64,000 bases of DNA from assembly GCF_033568475.1 (NCBI RefSeq), contig NC_133120.1:91840151-91904150 (forward strand), given 5' to 3'. The first letter of the stretch is position 1. The number at the start of each line of letters is the position of its first letter. The position numbers and the translations under genes were made by a program. This stretch comes from Henckelia pumila. Taxonomy: Eukaryota > Streptophyta > Magnoliopsida > Lamiales > Gesneriaceae. The notes below the pieces were generated by a model. It was not told the DNA's origin. It searched no databases and saw nothing but the letters and a program-made list of their open reading frames with translations. Shown piece by piece: positions 11,590 to 23,080 of this stretch.

Positions 11590-12190
11590 ATATATATTAA
11601 TATATAATTTCATGTTATTATATAAAAGGTTGTCTATGACACCGACCTTATAATAACGTGATATGATATATATTTATTATGTATATATAATAATTGGATT
11701 AATATATAATTTAATGTTATTATATAAAAGGTTGTCTATGACACCGACCTTATAATAACGTGATATGATATATATTTATTATTTATATATACTAACTATA
11801 TTAATATATAATTTCATGTTATTATATAAAAGGTTGTCTATGAAACCGACATTATAATAACGTGATATGATATATATTTATTATATATATATACTAACTG
11901 TATTAATATATAATTTCATGTTATTATATAAAAGGCTGTCTATGACACTGACCTTATAATAACGTGATATGATATATATTTATTATGTATATATACTAAT
12001 TGTATTAATATATAATTTCATGTTATTATATAAAAGGTTGTCTATGACACTAACCTTATAATAACGTGATATGATATATATTATTGTGTATTTATATACT
12101 AATCATATTCGTATAATCTCATATTATTATATAAAAGGCTGTCCATGACACCGTCCTTATGATAATGTGATATGATATACATAATTATTT
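11590..12190 (+). repeat. Six tandem ~102-bp hairpin units in the copia leader
   Basis: The marker AAAAGG recurs at 11624, 11726, 11828, 11930, 12032 and 12133, a period of 102, 102, 102, 102 and 101. Each unit holds a left arm CATGTTATTATA, then AAAGGT, GTCTATGAC and ACC, then a right arm TATAATAACGTG. The arms pair, AGGT pairs with ACCT, and GTC/GAC pair around TAT. Units are joined by AT-rich spacers. The array sits between LTR and gag and has no long open frame, so it is untranslated leader RNA. Confidence 0.88.
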
Positions 12191-12595
12191 AATTATGATT
12201 ATCATTATACATTGCATCATTATCATAAATTTTTATTCAACACATACTCGTTTTTTCTTACCACCAACGGTCACAAACGGTAACAAAACGGCTAGTTTTT
12301 TGTCTATAAATATGTTCACTCAAGCTCATTTTCAATCACACCAAAATTCACTATTTCTCTCAAAATATTTTCTCCCCGATTTTTTTCGAAGATGAAGATG
12401 ATGGCATTTCTAAGCTATTTTTCATAACGATTATGATCAACATTCTCACGAGTCTTGTACTCACCAGCGATTTTCCACCACATACTTTTTCTCTATTTGT
12501 ATACGCACTTGTAATCTTCGTTCTTCCATTATTTTGTATTGTCATATTAATGGAAATTAACTAATAAAATGCATTGTTATTTTTCTAGTACCACC

Positions 12596-13624
12596 ATGTC
12601 AAATTTGGAAAAGATTGAATTCGTTGCGCTCGATATCACTGAAAAAAATTATATGACATGGACTCTCGATGTGGAGATGCATCTTGAGTCATTGGGTCTA
12701 AGTGATACCATCAAAGAAAATAATATATCATCCTCACAAGAAAAAACAAAGTCTATGATTTTCTTACGTAGACATCTTGATGAAGGATTGAAATATGAGT
12801 ATCTCACAGAAAAAGACCCAATGATTTTATGGAAAAAGCTGAAGGAAAGATTTGAGCATATAAGGGAAGTTATACTCCCGACCGCCCGTGATGAATGGAA
12901 TACGTTGAGATTCCAAGACTTTAAAAAAGTCAGTGATTACAATTCTGCGATGTATCGAATAGTCTCGCAATTGAAATTTTGTGGGCATGTTGTTACTGAA
13001 ATGGAAATGCTTAAAAAAACATTTTCCACATTCCACGCATCAAATATAACTCTACAATAACAGTATAGAGTGCGTGGATTTTCAAGATATTCTGAACTAA
13101 TCGCATGTCTTCTTGTGGCGGAAAAGAACAACGAATTGTTAGTAAAAAATCATCAATCTCGATCCACTGGATCAACGACATTTCCAAAAGCAAATGTCGT
13201 AATTAAAAATGAAAACCAAAATCAAAGGCATAGACCAGATTTTGGTCATGGACGATGTCGAGGACGTGGGCGTGGACGTGGACGTGGACGTAAAAATGAT
13301 CGCGGTCGTGGTCGCGGCCGTGGATATGAAAATAATCGAGATAGTTACTTCAATAACTCATCTCAAAAGAACGTCACGAACCACCCACCAAAAAGGCAGC
13401 ATAAAAATACGAGTGAAAATGAACATCACTCAAAAAGATCTGAGAGTATTTGTTATAGATGTGGCACTCCAGGACATTGGTCACATATTTGTCGAACCTC
13501 TGAGCACCTATGTAAGCTCTACAAAGAATCAACAAAGGGCAAAGGAAAAGAGACCAATTTTGTTAAAAACAGTAACCATTCAAGTGGTTCAACTCATTTC
13601 GATGCTGCTGATTTTTTCAAATGA
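12596..13624 (+). pseudogene. copia copy 1 gag (nucleocapsid), one internal stop
   Basis: Starts at ATG 12596 (MSNLEKIEF). The N-terminal part matches the copia gag fold (YMTWTLDVEMHL, LWKKLKERF). A Gly/Arg-rich stretch (about 13255-13330) precedes the zinc knuckle CYRCGTPGHWSHIC (13450-13491), which binds RNA. TAA at 13058-13060 interrupts an otherwise open frame and most likely arose from CAA. The frame ends at TGA 13622. Acts in virus-like particle assembly when intact. Confidence 0.88.
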
Positions 13625-13758
13625 TTTCGAGAACATTAATTAATATATTGGTGGGACTGAAATGTAACATGCTATATTTTTCATGCATTCTTATGAAACA
13701 TGCTATATTTTGCATATATATATTATCCTTGATTTTATTTATTGCATTTTTTTGAAGT

Positions 13759-16700
13759 ATGGAAAATGCTATGAGCAAAGATAAACCCATGAAAGTTTGC
13801 ATACCCGATAGTGGTATAACGCACACCATTCTTCGAGATAAAAGATATTTCTTGGAATTAAAACCAACAAAAAACAATGGTGAATACAATATCAGGTCCT
13901 GTAGACTTGATTGAAGGTTGTGAAAAACACATTTTTTGTTACCTAATGGTACAAAATTTTTGATAAATGATGCTTTATATTCACCAGGATCAAAAAGAAA
14001 TTTGTTGAGTTTTAATGACATATATTCTCATGGGTATGATACTGAGATGATAACTGATGGAAATCATAAATATATGTGTCTTACCACATATAAATCAAGA
14101 AAGAAATATGTGGTTGAAAAATTATCAATGCTCCCTACTGGATTGCATTATACACATATAAGGCCAATCGAATCAAATGTGGTGGTTAATAGTTCTTCAA
14201 TATTAACCAATTGACATGATCGATTGGGACATCCTGTTTCAATAATGATGCGAAGATTTATTGAAAATATACATGGTCATCCATTGAAAGACCAGAAGAT
14301 CTTTCAGAATAATAAGTTTTAATGTAAAACATGTTCTCTTGGAAAACTTATTATAAGATCATCGTCAGCTAAAATCCAAACAGAATCACCCATATTTCTT
14401 GAACGTATTCAAGGTGATATTTGTGAGCCAATTCATCCACCATGTGGACCATTTCGATATTTTATGGTATTGATAGATGCCTCTAGAAGATGGTCACATG
14501 TATGCTTATTGTCAACTTGGAATGTGGCATTTGCAAGATTAATGGCTCAAATAATAAAATTGTGGAATCAATTTCCCAATTATACAATCAAGAAAATAAA
14601 TCTTGATAATGCTGGAAAATTTACTTCTCAAACTTTCAATGACTATTGTATATCAAAGTGAATTAATGTTGAACATCTTGTTGCTCATGTTCATACACAC
14701 AATGAATTAGCTGAATCATTGATTAAACGTCTACAACTGATTGCTAGACCAATTATTATGAGAACAAAACTCGCTATTTCTATATGGAGACATGCAATAT
14801 TACATGCTGCGACATTAATTCGCATCAGACCAAGTGCATATTATAAATTCTCCCCATTGCAGCTTGCATTTGGTAAAGAACCAAATATTTCTCATCTGAG
14901 AATTTTTGGATGTATGGTGTATGTGCCTATTGCACCACCTCAACGATCAAAAATGGATCCTCAAAGAAAAATCGGTATTTATATCGGTTATGATAGCCCA
15001 TCAATCATTCGATATCTTGAGCCTTAGACAGGCGATGTGTTTACAACACGTTTTGCTGATTGTCATTTTAATGAAGAAATCTTCCCAATGTTAGGGGGAG
15101 AAAAGAAACACATCGAAAAATAAATCATATGGTATGTACCATCATTATTACATTTGGATCCAAGGACCAAACAATGTGAGAAAGATATACAGCAAATTGT
15201 GCACTTGCAAAGAATTGCAAATCAAATGCCATATGCATTTGCAGACACAAAATGGGTAACAAAATCATATATATATGATGTAAATGCCCCTGCTCGAATT
15301 GAAATTCCAAAGAAACAAATTGAAGACACTCATGATGTCATAAAACGCTTGAAGCGTGGAAGGTCAGTCGGTTCCAAGGATAAAAATCCTCGAAAAAGAA
15401 AAGGCATAGAGAAACATGATGATCATAAAATAGAAAATGGTGTTCCAAAAGAAACACCTGATGATGAAAATGTTCTGTCAGAACCACAAAATGACAAGAA
15501 TTGTGAAATCTCTATCAATTATATTAATACTGGAAAAATATGGAACCGAAAAGATATAGAAGATATTGATGAGATATTTTCATATAATGTGGCATGTGAC
15601 ATCATAAATGAAAATGAGGATCATGAACCAAAATCTTTTAGTGAATGTAAAACTCGTCATGATTGGGCCAAATGGAAAGATGTCATCCAGGTTGAATTGG
15701 ATTCACTAAATAAACGCAATGTTTTTAGACCTATAGTCCTCACACCTGAAGGTGTAAAACCTGTTGGATACAAATGAGTTTTTATTTGTAACGCCCAGAA
15801 TTATTTAATTTTAATCCGAGAATATTTAATTTGGAAATATTTCGAGTTTTGATTTAACTTCTAATATTTTTAAATTATTTAGGATTGAAATTGAATTTAA
15901 TGTTTGGTTGAGGACCGAATTGCAAAGAAGCAATAATTGGAGGACTAAAGTGTAAATATTAGAAATTGGTTGGACACTTGTCTTGCAAAGGAGTTTGAAC
16001 GTGTATGCTCCTATTCTCAATCAGATAAATCAGAGGAAGAACCGAGAGAACAATAACAAATAATCTCAAGTCTATTTTCAATTTCAAATCTTTATAACTC
16101 AAGAACCGGTTATCCGATTTCAGTTTCGGGCACGGTTTTGGAATCCTCGCAACGAGATCTACAAAAGGATGTAAGTATTTTGATGTTTCTATCAAGTTTT
16201 GAAATCATGTTTATGCAGAATTCAGAATTTAGTCATGGTTTAGTGATCTTGAGATGATATACGATATCGTATCGGAATCGATTCAAAGATTGGATAGTGT
16301 TTGGGTGTGTGGTATTTTCCAGCTTGTATTCGATTTCTTCAGCTCAGGATATGATGATCATGATGATATGTTGCTGGTTATGAGAGGTGTAGATGATGTA
16401 TATGCTTGGTAGTTGATAGCTTTGTGATTGCGGTTTCCGAATCGACGCCGTTACGCCGCCGAACTTAGTAATTAAGACTGTTTTACTATCTTATGCTTGA
16501 GATGCTATTGATATGAGTTAAAGTTGATGTTCCGTGGTAAAATGCTGTGATTTCAGTTTACAAACAAGAGAAGTCAACTCTAGAATCCCGACTTCGAAAC
16601 CGGTAGAAGAAGAACAAGGTTTGAAGTTAGTCTCCAATAGAGTTTGTTTGGTTTGAAATGCAGATTGTGGGACAAAGCTTATGGTTGTTTATTGTACAGA

Positions 16701-19301
16701 TTGGATAGCTTGAAATCACCTCAAACATCACAATCGAAAGGTAAAAGTGGACTATTATTTGAATGGGATTACAACTCGAGCTGGTTTGTATCGAGTTCCT
16801 TAAGTCACATATTTATTTGTTTACTTGCTCTTATGTGAATCATTGAATGAATTTATGATGTTAATGAATGCTATATTGATGTTATATGTGCATTCATCTT
16901 GTGAGACTTATTTCTTGAATTTTGAAATGAACGAAAACGTTCGATTAGACGATTTGAGGGATTATATATGTATGGCCTGGGTGGTTAATTTAGCCTAGTG
17001 TCTGATTTGCATATATAGTGGCTTCAAAGTCTAGAGAAGTAAGGTAAGTAGCCCCACCTCGATTGGGAGTGTCGGTGGATCAGTTACGATATCTTCTTCT
17101 CGGAATCCCAATCGATGAAATGAGAAAAGTCTTGAGAAAAGCCTATTTTAAATCATGCATTGTCTTTGTTTGATATCAGGAGTTTGATATTTATGACATG
17201 ATTTTCATGTTAGTTGCTTTTACTGGGAAATACGTTTCTTACCGGAGTTATCCGGCTGTTGTTGTGTTGTATGTGTGCATGGCAACAGGTGGTTCAGGAA
17301 CAGGGCAAAGACGGGCTTAAAGAATCGAGACGTGAGAGTTTAGTGTGATGATCCGGAGTAGATTAGAAGTTGCTGTCATACTATGTTGTTTTCAAGGAAC
17401 ATGATGGAATAGAACTTAGATTTGAACTTTAGTCTAGAGTGTTGCTACTTTATCTTGTATCACACTTGAACTAGTTATGCTACTTCTACTTTGAGATGTT
17501 GGAATAAACTTGTTAATGACTTTTATATCATGTTTGTTGCATCCATGACTTGGTAGAGTTGGTAGATGGATTATGGAAGCATGGTACAGCAACAATTCTA
17601 AAATTTTTAGCAGATGACAGAACTCAGCTCGCTCGAGCGGAGCCCGAGGCTCGCTCGAGCGAGCCAAAGGAGGGGGTCTTGGACTCGAGAGGTCCGCGCT
17701 CGAGCGAGGGGTGTGGCTCGCTCGAGCGAGCCTCCTTGGCTAAATTTTTTTTTTTATTTCTTTTGATTTTGGCTTTGATGCTTGGCCTTAATTCATGAAC
17801 CTTAGATTATTATTTGATTTGAGAGATTAAGAACCGGGTCGTCACATTATTCGAAAGCGAAATGAGAAAAATGAAATAGTAAGATATAAAGCTAGACTTG
17901 TTGCACAAGGTTTTTCTCAAAGGCCTGGAATTGATTATGAAGAAACGTATTCTCCTGTTATGGATGCAATTACGTTTTGATATTTGATTAGTTTGACAGT
18001 GTCTGAAAATTTGGAAATGTGTCTTATGGATGTTGTTACAGCTTACTTATACGGATCACTTGATAGTGATATATACATGAAAATCCCTGAAGGATTTAAG
18101 ATGCCTAAAGCACAAAGATCAAAACCCAGAGAATTTTATTCTGTAAAATTGCAAAGATCATTATATGGGTTGAAGCAATCCGGTCGAATGTGGTATAATT
18201 GGCTAAGTGAGCACTTGATGAAAAAGGGATATGTAAATGATCAAATTTGCCCTTGTGTTTTCATCAAGAAAACAACATCCAGATGTGTAATTATTGATGT
18301 ATATGTTGATGATTTAAACATCATTGGAACAAATAAAAAAATTCAAGAAGTTATGATGTACTTGAAGGAAGAATTCGAAATGAAGGATCTTGGAAAAACC
18401 AAGTACTGTTTGGGTTTGCAAAATCGAACAAAAAGAATGTGAAATTTTTGTTCACCAAGCAAATTATACAGAAAAGATCCTTAAACGTTTTAATATGGAT
18501 AAATCAAATCCATTAAGTACTCCAATGGTTGTAAGATCATTAAACATAGAAAATGATTCATTCCGTCCATGTGAAGATGATGAAGTTATTCTTGGTCCAG
18601 AAGTACCATATCTAAGTGTCATTGGTGCCCTTATGTATCTTGCAAATTGCACTAGACCTGATATATCTTTTGGTGTAAATTTATTGGCAAGATTCAGTTC
18701 ATATCCAACAAAGAGGCACTGGAACGGAATTAAACATATATTTCGCTATCTACGAGGAACGACAGATTTGAGACTTTTGTACTCAAAAGACACCAATCAA
18801 AGTATCATTGGTTATGCTGATGCTGGATATTTATCTGATCCACATAAGACACGTTCCCAAATCGGATATGTATTTACTCGTGGAGGCACCACAATTTCTT
18901 GGCGTTCACAGAAACAAACACTCGTAACAACTTCATCAAATCACGTTGAGATTATTGCGCTACATGAAGCAAGCCATGAATGTGTTTGGATAAAATCAAT
19001 GGCACTACATATCCAAATTTCTTGTGGATTATCAGTAGACAAGAAGCCTGTGACGCTGTATGAAGATAATGCTGCATGTATTACTCAAATGAAAGAAGGA
19101 TACATCAAAAGTGACAGAACCAAACATATCCCCCCAAAGTTCTTTGCCTACACTCAAGAACTTGAGAAGAACAAAGATATTGATATCTGTTACATTCAAT
19201 TAAGTGAAAACTCATCAGATCTCTTCACAAAGGCACTTCCTACGATAATATTCAGAAATCATATATATAACATTGGGATGCGCAATCTACGGAATATGTG
19301 A
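13759..19301 (+). pseudogene. copia copy 1 pol (protease, integrase, RT, RNase H), broken
   Basis: Protease begins near 13759 with DSGITHTIL, where copy 2 has the catalytic DSGTT. An extra base near 13870 shifts the frame. Integrase follows from about 14215 (HDRLGHP zinc-binding start, then the DDE core), with stops at 14212, 14320 and others. RT begins before 15777 (GYK then TGA), is split by the solo LTR 15789-17846, and resumes with the first RT block, MDVVTAYLYG and YVDDL (about 17850-18440). RNase H is complete to 19301 (SDLFTKALP). Most stops replace Gln, Arg or Trp codons by C-to-T or G-to-A changes. Confidence 0.9.
15789..17846 (+). mobile_element. Solo LTR A (Ty3-gypsy type) nested in copia RT
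   Basis: 2,058 bp beginning TGTAACGCCC and ending GGTCGTCACA, flanked by TTATT (15784-15788 and 17847-17851). Copia copy 2 shows the empty site, where the reading runs on without interruption. There is no primer site or coding region, so only the LTR remains, as after LTR-LTR recombination. Near its 3' end (17627-17735) it has repeated palindromes GCTCGCTCGAGCGAGC. It resembles solo LTR C in its first 150 bases and in the CCGGAGTTATCCGGCTGTTG region. Confidence 0.9.
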
Positions 19302-19466
19302 AGAATCACTTGTGTTAACATGAGGAGGAGTTTACGTGGCTGCACTCTTTTTTCCTTGTTATGATTTTTATCCCACTAGATTTTTCCTAGTAAGGTTTTT
19401 AACGAGGCAGCATAAAATACGTAATAAAGATAATCATCATATGCCGATCATCATCACAAGGGGGAG

Positions 19467-19731
19467 TGTTGAAAATATATTATTTTATTATTGTTGAATA
19501 TTGAATGTTGAATATTGAGTTGTAAAATGTTGAAAATTAGTGTGTGATGATGTAGATGATGATATATTAATTTTTTAACTAATCTCAAATATGGATCTAT
19601 AAATAGGTCTTTATTTGTGATGAATAACACAATTGAATTGAGAGAGGAAAATATTGTGAAGTGTAGAGTTTGATATATTTTGATTTTTGAAGTTTTTAAT
19701 TTTTATTATAAATTTTTACTTTTTCACAACA
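19467..19731 (+). repeat. 3' LTR of copia copy 1
   Basis: 265 bp from TGTTGAAAAT to CACAACA, directly after the polypurine tract, followed by the target duplication ATATC. Confidence 0.93.
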
Positions 19732-19736
19732 ATATC

Positions 19737-20961
19737 GATATTGTACTGAAATTTGGATATATTGAGACATCGGTATAGTACAAATAACATACCAATTATA
19801 TATAATGAATACAAGCGATATACTAAGATGTCGATATATAGATATATATTATAATATTCTTTGTACGGAAACAAAACCTTAGTATAAAACGAAGACGAGG
19901 ACCGGAGTCGTTTTGATTTTTGTGAATACAGTTAATTTACATAATTTGTCACTTTTGAGTCTTTCACCTTAGTTTTCTTATTTTATTTGTAATTTCATTA
20001 CTTATAAAAATTGTATATTTTTTTATTTATAAATATTATTTAGATATTGTAGGATCGAACACTTGTCACTTTATCAAAAGCTATATCCGATGATAATTAT
20101 GCAACTCAAAAAATAATGCAGACAATATATTCCGGAGGACTTGATTTTCTATGGCGGCAGGGAACTAGACAAAAAGTACACAATCTATTCGACATAATGA
20201 AAGAAGAAATTTGATGTTTTCAACTTTGTCGTCTGAAATTCTTTGAAGTTACTATTATAAATTTGATTTATATTTTTTTTTTTATAAAGATACAAAAGCC
20301 AAAATGGAAAAAAAACATGCATGTTCATGAATTTTATGCACATAAATAAACAATATAGCAACGTGTGTGTGCAAGCGTACATAATATCCATATTACCATA
20401 TATGCCATTTATGATTGACATATAGTCGTTGAATGGTAGTCTTTTTCCGCAAGCGAGAAGAAAATATTTACGAAAAAATTAAACAAAGAAAATCATTCAA
20501 AATACAGGTAAATCATATTTTATTGGAATTTGATTTGTAGGTTCAGTCTTCAGTCAAAAAATTTCAAATAAAATAAGTATATCGTATAAAATTTATCCAA
20601 CTGAACCATCTCGATCTCTGAATATGGTCCCTTCATTTGGTGGTATTCCTTATATTTAAAAATAAAGATACAAAAAATTGACACCACAATATTTATTCTT
20701 CTTAATTATCCGAAATATTGAGATCAATTAATTAAATAATTAATTGGCTTCCGTTGATTTATTGGTCACATGTTAGTCAATTAGCTAGACCCTTTCCACC
20801 TAGTTTGAATACAATTATATATAGAACAAGCGATACCCCCATGCATGCATATGATATATATATTTTTTCTAAGATCGCTGATATGACACGTCTTTTCTTA
20901 TTTATGACATTATTTTATTTTAATTATTATATAAAAACTGGTTGAAGTATTGTATACCTCA
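19737..20961. other. Intergenic spacer
   Basis: Begins with the continuation of duplicated segment B, then AT-rich DNA. Short open frames near 20185-20421 and 20754-20945 have no recognisable motif. No gene supported. Confidence 0.5.
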
Positions 20962-21140
20962 ACATAAGGCCAACTTCAATCCAACGTCATTTTTGTATTT
21001 TACACCAAAATAGCGTTGGATTCTTTGCTCCAACCCAGCGCTATTTTCAACGCTGAGTTGGTGCAAAGCTACAGTATTGCAGCCTTTGCACCGAAAGTTG
21101 ATCATCTATGGCAGAAACCGACTCAGTAACCAAAGTTATG

Positions 21141-21172
21141 CCCCCCCCCCCCCCCCCCTTTTTTTTTTTTTT
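21141..21172. repeat. C18-T14 homopolymer tract
   Basis: Eighteen C then fourteen T without interruption. Length is likely variable or hard to sequence. Confidence 0.9.
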
Positions 21173-21510
21173 GTTTTCTAATTATGTATTAGAATATATT
21201 TTAATATATTTATTCAATAAATAACTAAATTTATGTTTTTAATTATATTATCAATTGATAAAATAATAAAATTAAATATTTTAAAATAATTTTTAAAACA
21301 GATTTAATTAAAAATTTTAATTCATTAATATTTGTAATGAATAGATATATATAAATTATTTTAGATATTATTTATATTTTAATTATTTGGTTTAAAAATA
21401 TTTTGTGAAATAAATTAGTTGTTGTAAATAAAATAATAGAGAATATTCCGAGAATATTCTTTTTAGTGTAGAGTTTAGAGTTAATGAGTTGGAGATGAGT
21501 TTTGTATTTG

Positions 21511-21694
21511 CAAGGGCGGACCCAAGTTCAAAAACCCGGGTGGGCCCGAAATTTTTTTAAATTTTGTATATAAAATTTTTGAATAATTTTGGTTTAATTT
21601 GGTGGTAGCTCGGATAGTTTAATTCAAAATATTAAAGGATGCAGGAGCTTAGAATTTTAGTCCGGGTAAACTAAAAATCCTGGGTCCGCCATTG
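21511..21694. mobile_element. 184-bp hAT-type MITE with GGCGGACCCA ends
   Basis: Terminal inverted repeats CAAGGGCGGACCCA and CAATGGCGGACCCA (13 of 14 match) are flanked by an exact 8-bp duplication TGTATTTG (21503-21510 and 21695-21702). An 8-bp duplication with short inverted ends indicates the hAT superfamily. It is non-coding and nested in the older element around it. Confidence 0.85.
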
Positions 21695-21770
21695 TGTATT
21701 TGGTGTAAAAATTACACTATTTTGAAGTTAGTGTTACACCAATATAACGTAATGAGTTGGAGATGGAAAG

Positions 21771-22186
21771 CTAGTACAAATGAAGAGGATTGTTCAAGTC
21801 CATATATAGAACTCTCATGATCGGAACTTATTGATACCATATTATAAGATGTGGACTTGGATTTAACTCAATCGCAAAAAGTAATTCAAGAGAGGAGAAT
21901 TGTCAAAATAATGTATATAACTTCCAGAAACTCTATTCAACATTGATAACATGATCTTAACAGAGTACGTAACATACTAACGTAACGTGTACGAGTGACA
22001 AAATATGAGCTAGTTTTTTTTTTTTTTGACGGTATATGAGCTAGTTATATAAACTATTAGAATAACATCCTTAAGATGGCTTGAACTCGATCTTAAAAAT
22101 TTATGAGATCTCAACATTAATCTCCCATAATCACAGGGGCCTCAGATCGCTATCCCTGATTAGGAAGAGTGATTGAAAAAATATAT
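21771..22186. other. Intergenic spacer before copia copy 2
   Basis: AT-rich DNA with a T-run near 22015-22028. No gene or clear repeat seen. Confidence 0.5.
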
Positions 22187-22191
22187 TTAAA

Positions 22192-22458
22192 TGTTGAAAA
22201 TATATTATTTTATTGTTGTTGAATATTGAATGTGGAATATTGAGTTGTAAAATGTTGAAAATTAGTGTGTGATGATGTAGATGATGATATATTAATTTTT
22301 GAACTAATCTCAAATGTATGTGGGTCTATAAATAGGTCTTAATTTATGATGAAAAATACAATTGAATTGAGAGAAAAATATTATAAAGTGTAGAGTTTGA
22401 TATATTTTGAGTTTTGGAGTTTTTACTTTTTACCATAAATTTTTACTTTTTCACAACA
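22192..22458 (+). repeat. 5' LTR of copia copy 2
   Basis: 267 bp, TGTTGAAAAT to CACAACA, with CTATAAATA serving as TATA box near 22327. It lacks the short internal duplication present in the 5' LTR of copy 1. The primer-site region after it is identical to copy 1 over the first 18 bases. Confidence 0.92.
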
Positions 22459-22569
22459 CGTTATCAGCACGATCGCTCGAATATTCTCTATAATTTCCGA
22501 CGCTCCAAAACACAAAGAGAAGACAAAAATATTAAACAAGTAAGTATATTTATTTTATTGTTTATATAT

Positions 22570-23080
22570 TTTTTATGTATATATATTAATATATAATCTC
22601 ATTGTATTATATAAAAGGCTGTCTATGACACCGACCTTATAATAACGTGATATTATATATATTTATTATGTATATATACTAACTATATTAATATATAATT
22701 TTATTTTATTATATAAAAGACTGTCTATGACACCGACCTTATAATAACGTGATATGATATATATTTATTATGTATATATACTAACTGTATTAATATATAA
22801 TTTCATGTTATTATATAAAAGGTTGTCTATGAAACTGACCTTATAATAACGTGATATGATATATATTTATTATGTATATATACTAACTGTATTAATATAT
22901 AATTTCATGTTATTATATAAAAGGTTGTCTTTGACACTGACCTTATAATAACGTGATATGATATATATTATTGTGTATTATATACTAATCATATTCGTAT
23001 AATCTCATATTATTATATAAAAGGATATCTATGACATCGAACTTATAATAATGTGATATGATATACATAATTATTTAATT
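22570..23080 (+). repeat. Five tandem ~102-bp hairpin units in the leader of copy 2
   Basis: The marker AAAAG[G/A] occurs at 22613, 22715, 22817, 22919 and 23019, periods 102, 102, 102 and 100. The last unit has the same arm variant (CATATTATTATA paired with TATAATAATGTG) as the last unit of copy 1, so the two arrays are aligned at their 3' ends and differ by one unit. Confidence 0.87.

Larger units (their letters stand above)
11176..19731 (+). mobile_element. Ty1-copia retrotransposon, copy 1 (defective, with nested solo LTR)
   Basis: Complete element with LTRs at both ends (TGTTGAAAAT...CACAACA), flanked by the 5-bp duplication ATATC (11171-11175 and 19732-19736). Order is LTR, primer site region, structured leader, gag with zinc knuckle, protease, integrase, RT, RNase H, polypurine tract (CAAGGGGGAG, 19457-19466), LTR; this is the copia order. 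Without the nested 2,058-bp LTR and its 5-bp duplication it would be about 6.5 kb. Several in-frame stops and at least one frameshift make it non-functional. Confidence 0.95.
20962..21770. repeat. Possible old MITE-like element with CTCCAAC/CAATCCAAC ends
   Basis: The left end GGCCAACTTCAATCCAACG and the reverse complement of the right end (TTCCATCTCCAACTCATTACG) are loosely alike. Both ends contain TTACACCAAAATAG-like blocks in opposite orientation. The middle is AT-rich. Borders and class are uncertain, and it hosts the younger insertion at 21511-21694. Confidence 0.35.

Noticed and set aside
11590-12190. CRISPR-like array
   Set aside because: Regular spacing, but the units are ~102-bp tandem repeats without unique spacers, in a plant retrotransposon leader.
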